From DATJFH01 sp035495815 (lineage in GTDB: Bacteria > Acidobacteriota > Terriglobia > Bryobacterales > Bryobacteraceae), in contig DATJFH010000114.1 of the NCBI GenBank assembly GCA_035495815.1, forward strand, positions 1 through 64,000: a stretch of DNA of 64,000 bases, written 5' to 3'. Both the position numbers and the translations under genes were made by a program. Positions 59,345-64,000 of the stretch are shown here, one piece after another; the stretch's first letter is position 1; every line of letters starts with the position of its first letter. The notes under the pieces are model-generated. The model did no database searches. It had not been told where the DNA came from and was given only the letters and a program-made list of their open reading frames with translations.

Positions 59345-59920
59345 CTAATACGCCGTCCGGATCAGGACCATCAAGGTTACGCTGTATCCCAGGCTCAAGG
59401 CCAGCAGGATGCCGCCCACGAGGCGCTCGGAATGAATCTTGAACCACAGATAAATTCCGGTGAGCGCGAGCACGATCAGGGCTATGGAAACCAGTCCCAC
59501 GAAATAGCCCCAGACATTCGTCAGCGTGAATTCGTGCCACAGCCCGCCGACATGGTGAATGCGGTTCAGCATCCCCATCAGGTTGGCGACATTGGTTTTG
59601 ACCTTGGCGGCGCCCGACGCCGGCGCGTAGGAGACCTCGTAGACCGTGCCCGGACGCTGGATGCGAAAGCTAAGCCCGTCCTCCGCTTTTCGGACCTGCA
59701 GCAGTTCCCCTCTCAATCCGTGTCCGTCCATCAACTGCCGGGCGACGACGCGCGCGTCATCCGCGCCCGGGGCCAGCCTGAATTCCGTCTCCGTTACCGC
59801 CGGCCGGTTATCGAACCAGCGGTTGTGGGCCATCTGCACCGCGCTGACGCCGTACATGAGCAGGAAGAGGAAAGAGAACACGCCGATGAGCAGATGGGTG
59901 TTGCGCAAGAATTTGTACAT
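59345..59920 (-). CDS. PepSY-associated membrane protein (copy B)
   Basis: A 191-residue membrane protein: a first membrane helix (LLIGVFSFLFLLMYGVSAVQMA), a periplasmic PepSY-type alpha/beta domain of about 110 residues (DDARVVARQLMDGHGLRGELLQVRKAEDGLSFRIQRPGTVYEVSYAP), a hinge RIHHVGGLWHEFTLTNVWGYFVGLVSIALIVLALTGIYLWFK, and a final helix. PepSY-TM proteins often reduce or transport iron and other metals with heme ligands from His residues; His in RIHHVGGLWH are candidates. It is paralogous to the gene immediately upstream (12 bp between), and both probably derive from a tandem duplication. Confidence 0.78.
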   Translation of the reverse strand: MYKFLRNTHLLIGVFSFLFLLMYGVSAVQMAHNRWFDNRPAVTETEFRLAPGADDARVVARQLMDGHGLRGELLQVRKAEDGLSFRIQRPGTVYEVSYAPASGAAKVKTNVANLMGMLNRIHHVGGLWHEFTLTNVWGYFVGLVSIALIVLALTGIYLWFKIHSERLVGGILLALSLGYSVTLMVLIRTAY

Positions 59921-59932
59921 CGTCGCCGCCTG

Positions 59933-60526
59933 TTACCTCGTGAGGATATAGAGCAGAATGAATGAGCCGCTGCCGGCGGCGAATGCGTACTGCGCCAGGC
60001 GGTACTGCGGTCGGGAGGCGAGCCAGAGATAGACGCCGGAGAGCGACATTCCGATCAGTGACCAGATGGAGAACTCGTTGTACCAGGTCCAGCAGCGCAT
60101 CCGCCAGTCCGATGTCCGGGCATTGATGGTCGTGGTGTGCAGGCCGTTGAAGAAATTGCCGAGCGGGTTGCGGCGCGTCTCGAGGCGGATGCGCTTTTCC
60201 TTTTCGAGGACTACCGCCCGTCGCATGCCGTTCGGATTGTAGAAATCGAACGACAGGTCGTTGTCCGCGTTGCGCCGGATGGCGAACGCCGGAACCGGCG
60301 CCGCCAGCGGCAGTTTCAGGAAGTCATACACCTGCGCGGCGACCGCCTTGTCGTCCAGACCCGCGGGGACGGTGAAATCACGGTACTCGACGGTGGGGTC
60401 AGCCCGCTTGCGCTGCTCCGGGGCCGGTTCGATCGTGGCCATCAGGCCGGAAATGCCGAAGATCAGCAGGATGGAGAGATTCAACAGTCCGGCATACATG
60501 TGCAGCTTTCTGAATAGTGAATACAT
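59933..60526 (-). CDS. PepSY-associated membrane protein (copy A)
   Basis: A 197-residue membrane protein, starting at the ATG at 60526 (MYSLFRKLHMYAGLLNLSILLIFGISG); an upstream ATG at 60613 lies inside the lipoprotein gene and is rejected. It has the same layout as its downstream paralogue: N-terminal helix, a PepSY-type domain (DDKAVAAQVYDFLKLPLAAPVPAFAIRRNADNDLSFDFYNPNG), a hinge with GLHTTTINARTSDWRMRCWTWYNEFSIWSLIGMSLSGVYLWL, and a last helix. Its gene starts 5 bp after the stop of the beta-helix lipoprotein, indicating one operon of three genes. The chemistry is unknown; a metal or heme role is a family-level guess. Confidence 0.78.
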   Translation of the reverse strand: MYSLFRKLHMYAGLLNLSILLIFGISGLMATIEPAPEQRKRADPTVEYRDFTVPAGLDDKAVAAQVYDFLKLPLAAPVPAFAIRRNADNDLSFDFYNPNGMRRAVVLEKEKRIRLETRRNPLGNFFNGLHTTTINARTSDWRMRCWTWYNEFSIWSLIGMSLSGVYLWLASRPQYRLAQYAFAAGSGSFILLYILTR

Positions 60527-60531
60527 GGGGG

Positions 60532-61836
60532 CTATTTTATTACGCTGGTGGAACAGAGGTTGGATCGGATCGTGTTCTTGGCCCTGGAAACCGCTGGATG
60601 GTTCCCGACGCATTCCAGATTGAAACCCGAGATCGAGTTTCCCTCGATCACATTGCCGCGCGCCTCCGCCGGACGCTCGGCGCCTTTACCGAGATAGATT
60701 CCCGTTCGCAGCAGGTCCGGCGAGACCGAACGCGACCGGTTTAGGTTGCGCAGCGTATTGCGCAGCACCCGGTTGCCCGCCCCGATCACGAAAATACCGC
60801 CGTACGACGCGCCGTCGATCGTGTTGCCCGAGATCGTGATGGCCTCCGATTGCATGTCCGGGTTGGTGTTGTTCATCACGATGCCGAAGTTCCGCAGGTC
60901 GAGGCAGATGTTATCGGTGACTTCTCCGTGATGGAACCCGTCGAGGTCAATGCACTTGCCGTTGATCTTCGAAAACCGGTTGCCGGAATACACGCTGCGA
61001 TCCGTATTGCCGGCTGTATCGATGGCCACCGGGATCGCCTTGTTTTCGACATCCACCTCCGATTCCGGATAGCCGATGCGCTCGCCCGTATTTCGCTCGA
61101 CACGAACGCCGCTGGCATGGCCGATCTGGATCGCGTCCCGGCCGATGGCGGCGAAGCGGTTGTTCGCGATCCTCCCGCCGGCATTCCGGGGAGAAGTATA
61201 CAGGGAGTGTGTCCAAACACCGTTGCCGCGGATGTTCTCGAACTCGCAATCCACGATCTCGAAATCGGTGGAACCCTCTTCGATCAGGATTCCGCCTGTA
61301 GTATTGTTGCGTCCCGCGGCGCTGCGGGACCCGCTGTGCGCGATGCGGGCGCGCTCGACGCGAACGCGCCGCGATCCGCTTGCCAGGACGGCGAACCCGG
61401 CCACTCGCTCGAAGCGGACACCGGAAATCGTCAGATCGGCCCCGCCCTCGATCAGGATGCCGTTGTTCACCGTGAACCGGCTGAAGGGCGTGTTGGAATC
61501 GGGCAATCCGGCGCGTTGCTCGATCGAGTCGCGGGCGCCGTCGATCGCGAAGCCCTGAAATCGCACGCCCGCGCAGGACTTGCAGGAGAAGATTGCACGG
61601 CCCCTGAAATCTGCAGCAGCCCGCAGGGTCGAGTCCGCTCCGCTGATTTCGATCCCGGCCGCTCCTTCGGGGAGCGCGATTTCGGAATGAATTTCTGTCA
61701 CGCCCGGCGGCAGCCGCACCGGGCCGCTCCTGAGCGCCAGTCGAATGGACGCCTCGCCGGACGGCTTTGCGCACCCCGAAAGCAGCAGCCACAGGATGGC
61801 GCAGGCCCCCCGGGCGGCGGAAGCCGTCCTCCTCAA
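60532..61836 (-). CDS. Right-handed beta-helix lipoprotein
   Basis: A 434-residue protein with a TTG start. The N-terminus has a lipobox LLSG-C at residue 22, so the mature protein is membrane-tethered by lipid. The rest is a parallel beta-helix (pectate-lyase/NosD type): repeats of hydrophobic-x-N-N/G-N-x-I units such as NNGILIEGGADLTISGVRFERVAGFAVLASGSRRVRVERARIAHSG, GRIANNRFAAIGRDAIQIGHASGVRVERNTGERIG and NNTNPDMQSEAITISGNTIDGASYGGIFVIGAGNRVLRNTLRNLN. Such proteins bind or cut polysaccharides, and no catalytic set is evident. The TTG and its upstream region lie inside a duplicated copy of the methyltransferase 3' end (61819-61943). Confidence 0.85.
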   Translation of the reverse strand: MRRTASAARGACAILWLLLSGCAKPSGEASIRLALRSGPVRLPPGVTEIHSEIALPEGAAGIEISGADSTLRAAADFRGRAIFSCKSCAGVRFQGFAIDGARDSIEQRAGLPDSNTPFSRFTVNNGILIEGGADLTISGVRFERVAGFAVLASGSRRVRVERARIAHSGSRSAAGRNNTTGGILIEEGSTDFEIVDCEFENIRGNGVWTHSLYTSPRNAGGRIANNRFAAIGRDAIQIGHASGVRVERNTGERIGYPESEVDVENKAIPVAIDTAGNTDRSVYSGNRFSKINGKCIDLDGFHHGEVTDNICLDLRNFGIVMNNTNPDMQSEAITISGNTIDGASYGGIFVIGAGNRVLRNTLRNLNRSRSVSPDLLRTGIYLGKGAERPAEARGNVIEGNSISGFNLECVGNHPAVSRAKNTIRSNLCSTSVIK

Positions 61837-62067
61837 AATACTTCGATCGCAGCCGGTGGAAAAGCTCGCGAGTCCCGGCGCGACGCCACCGTGTGCGGCC
61901 CCGGGCTTGATCGCATCCGGCAGGTTGAAATGGATCTCGAACCGGAAGCCATCCTCCTCAAACTACCTCGATCGCAGCCGGTGGAAAAGCTCGCGAGCCC
62001 AGCCGCGACTCCACCGTGTGCGGGCCGGGCTTGATCGCGTCCGGCAGGTTGAAATTGATCTCGAACC
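61819..62067. repeat. Tandem duplication of about 124 bp at the methyltransferase 3' end
   Basis: Copy 1 is 61819-61943 (125 bp) and copy 2 is 61944-62067 (124 bp), head to tail, with about ten mismatches and one length difference (roughly 91-92 percent identity by eye). Both start with GGAAGCC and end with CTCGAACC. Copy 2 encodes the last 36 residues or so of the methyltransferase and its stop. Copy 1 is shifted in frame, no longer extends that protein, and contains the TTG start of the beta-helix gene at 61836. Confidence 0.75.
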
Positions 62068-63262
62068 GCATCCTGATCGGGTCGGTGCAAAAGATGTCCA
62101 GCTTCGTGGCCGGCTTGCCGCCCACCTTGATCGCCAGCTGATCGGGATCGTTTATTTCTTCGAACGACAGTTTGACGATGCGGCTGGCGATCTTGGCGCC
62201 GGAGAGCAGATCGACGCCGTCATTGACGGCGGTAAGCCGGGGCACGAACGGTCCCGGAGGAATGATGCGGGCCCAGGCCTGCTCTCCGAGCGGTTCGCCG
62301 AACCAGAACAGGTCCACCGGAACCAGCCCGGTCCGCATGCCCGGGGGGAGCAGGGCGTCCACTCGAACCGTTCCATCCCGTTCCTGCGCCCCGATATGCA
62401 TCGGAGCGGCCTCGCGTCCTTCAATTTCGATATTGATCTGGTTCAGGTCGCAATCCGCCGGAAGGCCTTCGATCCGCAGCGACATGCAGGCGAACCGCCC
62501 GGCGGCCGGCAGCAACGGCTCGCCGCTTTGACAGTTGACGATCCGCAGCACTCGAGCCTCGGCGCGCGGAGGAGCAGCCGCCAGCGCCCCAAACCATCCC
62601 GCCGGCTGCTTTCGCATCGTGACCCACATATACTGCGTATCCACGCCCTGCACGGACAACAGTTGGAGATCGTGAGCGGAGGCGAACTCCGCCATCTCTT
62701 CCGCGCTCAGCCGCACGCCTTCCCATGTGTCGCAGGGTTGGCCGTTGGCGGGCAGTCCGTTCAGCTGGCAGTGCAGAAAACCTCCGGTCTTGAGCACGCG
62801 GCGCGCTTCGGAGAGGTAATTGAAAACCAGCTCACGGCTGGGAATGTGTTGGAACACCGCGTAGGAGTAAACGAAGTCGAAGAATTCGTCCTGATAATCA
62901 GACAGATCCACGCCGTCGGTAGCGCGCGGAAACGCGTTGGGAACGTTGACCAGCTTTTCTGTTGCCAGGCGCACCATCTCGTCGGAGACGTCCACGCCGT
63001 GAATCTCGCCGAAGTTCCAGCTCATCGGCCGCATCAGGCGGCCCGGTCCGCATCCGATCTCCAGCGCCCTCCGCGACCGGCGCTCTCCGGAGGGAAACCG
63101 CTTCAGCTCCTCTTCGAGGCCCCGGACCACGGCGTCGGCTGTAGTGAAAAATTCGTCATCGTCCTGATTCCGGCGCCCGAATGCGACGTAGTAATAAGCG
63201 TCCTCGATCGCGCGCCGGTTCCAATCCTCCCGCATTTGTTGCGGCCAATCGCTGTCAGACAT
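61958..63262 (-). CDS. Class I SAM-dependent methyltransferase with an unknown C-terminal domain
   Basis: A 434-residue protein. The N-terminal half (about 1-215) is a Rossmann methyltransferase: motif I ALEIGCGPGRLMRP near 66-79, motif II GVDVSDEMVRLA, motif IV DFVYSYAVFQHIPS and LKTGGFLHCQLNGLP. The C-terminal 200 residues are strand-rich with no named family (ARVLRIVNCQSGEPLLPAAGRFACMSLRIEGLPADCDLNQINIEIEGREA, LLPPGMRTGLVPVDLFWFGEPLGEQAWARIIPPGPFVPRLTAV), perhaps two Ig-like sandwiches. The likely target is a lipid, glycan or sugar intermediate, given the Wzt-like gene 24 bp upstream and divergent. Its 3' end is tandemly duplicated. Confidence 0.82.
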   Translation of the reverse strand: MSDSDWPQQMREDWNRRAIEDAYYYVAFGRRNQDDDEFFTTADAVVRGLEEELKRFPSGERRSRRALEIGCGPGRLMRPMSWNFGEIHGVDVSDEMVRLATEKLVNVPNAFPRATDGVDLSDYQDEFFDFVYSYAVFQHIPSRELVFNYLSEARRVLKTGGFLHCQLNGLPANGQPCDTWEGVRLSAEEMAEFASAHDLQLLSVQGVDTQYMWVTMRKQPAGWFGALAAAPPRAEARVLRIVNCQSGEPLLPAAGRFACMSLRIEGLPADCDLNQINIEIEGREAAPMHIGAQERDGTVRVDALLPPGMRTGLVPVDLFWFGEPLGEQAWARIIPPGPFVPRLTAVNDGVDLLSGAKIASRIVKLSFEEINDPDQLAIKVGGKPATKLDIFCTDPIRMRFEINFNLPDAIKPGPHTVESRLGSRAFPPAAIEVV

Positions 63263-63286
63263 GTCCCTCGCGCTATTCTATCGTTA

Positions 63287-64000
63287 ATGGCAATTGTGTT
63301 AAAGAAAGTGACGCTGGCTCCACTTCAGGCGATCACGGCGAGCGTGCCGAACTCCGCCCTGGTGGGCATCCTTGGCGAGAAGGGATCGGGCAAGCGGGCG
63401 TTGCTGAGAGTGGCCGCCGGAGTCGAGAGTCCCGCCTCCGGGTCGGTCAGCGCGGGAAAAAACCGGCGCTACCTCGGCCCCGCCGACGAGTTGAATTTCA
63501 GCCCGGCCGACGCGCTGCTGCTGGAGCATACGCTGGCCCGCTGTGACGCCGTGGAGCGGGAAAACGCCGCCCTGGCTCTCGACCGCTGCCGCCGGCAGGG
63601 CGCGACCATTCTGCTGGTGTCCCACGACGAGCCCCTCCTGCGACGGCTATGCGACGAGGTCTGGTGGCTGCACGAAGGAAAACTCATGGGACGCGGCGAT
63701 CCGGCGGCCATGATCGACAACTATCGCGAACACGTGGCCGGCAAGCTCCGGGCCGCGGGCGCGGCGGCTGCTACGGCCCTTTCGACGGCGCTGCGAAGCG
63801 GCGACGGACGCGCCGAGATTGTCGCGGTCGAAACCCTGGGCTCGAACTGGCAGCCCACGGCGGTCTGGAGAAGCGGCGAGCCGGTCCAGGTGCGTGTCTC
63901 GGTGAAGTTCAACCGCGAGGTGGCCAATCCGGTCATCGGCTTGATGATCCGAAGCCGCATCGGCGTCGAGGTATACGGCACCAACACGGAACTGGAGAAG
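63287..64000 (+). CDS. Wzt-like protein with a degenerate ABC ATPase half; 3' end outside the window
   Basis: The frame opens at the ATG at 63287 and stays open to the window edge (238 codons). The N-terminus resembles polysaccharide-export ABC ATPases: a P-loop GEKGSGKR at residues 30-37 (Arg replaces the usual Ser/Thr) and an H-loop VSHDEPLLRRLCDEVWWLHEGKL. Only about 40 residues separate the P-loop from the Walker B position, instead of about 110, so the Q-loop and the LSGGQ signature are absent. Walker B reads ALLLEHTL, with the Asp-Glu pair changed to Glu-His. From about residue 170 the Wzt C-terminal glycan-binding domain begins (AEIVAVETLG..FNREVANPVIGLMIRSRIGVEVYGTNTE). ATP hydrolysis looks impossible; carbohydrate binding remains plausible. 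Confidence 0.75.
   Translation, partial: MAIVLKKVTLAPLQAITASVPNSALVGILGEKGSGKRALLRVAAGVESPASGSVSAGKNRRYLGPADELNFSPADALLLEHTLARCDAVERENAALALDRCRRQGATILLVSHDEPLLRRLCDEVWWLHEGKLMGRGDPAAMIDNYREHVAGKLRAAGAAAATALSTALRSGDGRAEIVAVETLGSNWQPTAVWRSGEPVQVRVSVKFNREVANPVIGLMIRSRIGVEVYGTNTELEK

Noticed and set aside
1..64000. CRISPR arrays, insertion sequences, tRNA and rRNA genes
   Set aside because: I saw no regularly spaced repeats, transposase motifs or terminal inverted repeats, and no tRNA T-loop (GTTCGANNC) with matching acceptor stem. This is by reading only; a tRNAscan-SE and Infernal run would be decisive.

Overview
The window is 64 kb of GC-rich bacterial DNA from a free-living, motile, Gram-negative heterotroph. 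Several families are typical of Acidobacteria, especially the Solibacter/Bryobacter side: an Acidobacteria-type VWFA secreted protein, a very large Oar-like TonB-dependent outer-membrane protein with a carboxypeptidase-regulatory domain, PQQ-like and YncE-like propellers, several secreted M28/M49 peptidases, and single-domain enzymes fused to export signals. The phylum call is inference from gene content. I found no rRNA, tRNA, CRISPR array, insertion sequence or prophage. Genes are on both strands in short operons. Both window ends cut a gene (a beta-propeller protein on the left, a Wzt-like protein on the right).

Layout. 0-8.7 kb: envelope and lipid genes (secreted propeller, PAP2 phosphatase, acyl-CoA synthetase, beta-barrel, VWFA protein, esterase, unknown exported protein, GNAT enzyme and a 45-residue membrane peptide). 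8.7-12.2 kb: a YhaO/YhaN-type (SbcD/SbcC-like) DNA-repair pair. 12.2-16.7 kb: a lone CpaF ATPase, an exported M49-like peptidase and a frameshifted PQQ/EF-hand propeller. 16.9-22 kb: a shortened PaaK-like adenylating enzyme with a GT4 glycosyltransferase, a ureide-permease-like transporter and an ArnT/PMT-like glycosyltransferase. 22-27 kb: HIT protein, altronate dehydratase, DsbA-like protein, M28-PDZ peptidase. 27-33.5 kb: unknown protein, LexA, methylmalonate-semialdehyde dehydrogenase, TonB-dependent protein. 33.9-43.2 kb: two phosphoesterases in an overlapping operon, a glutamate-carboxypeptidase-II-like peptidase, cupin and PEGA proteins, and two exported aldolase-superfamily enzymes. 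43.2-48.6 kb: flagellar island fliW-csrA-flagellin and, facing it, fliD with a small FliT-position gene. 48.7-59.3 kb: SDR, APC permease, priA-cysS-PLP enzyme, pcm and isocitrate-dehydrogenase-like genes. 59.3-64 kb: envelope/polysaccharide-type genes: two PepSY membrane proteins, a beta-helix lipoprotein, a methyltransferase and a Wzt-like protein.

The most notable observations are: (1) the right-edge Wzt-like gene, whose ATPase half has lost the Q-loop, signature and Walker B residues while keeping the Wzt C-terminal domain; (2) a flagellin leader that combines a sigma-28 promoter with a GGA-loop hairpin and a GGA Shine-Dalgarno next to fliW-csrA, matching the CsrA-FliW partner-switch logic; (3) a 124/125-bp tandem duplication of the methyltransferase 3' end that supplies the start of the next gene; (4) a -10 box 6-9 nt before the start codon in at least eight genes, suggesting leaderless transcription; and (5) two neighbouring aldolase-superfamily enzymes carrying export signals.
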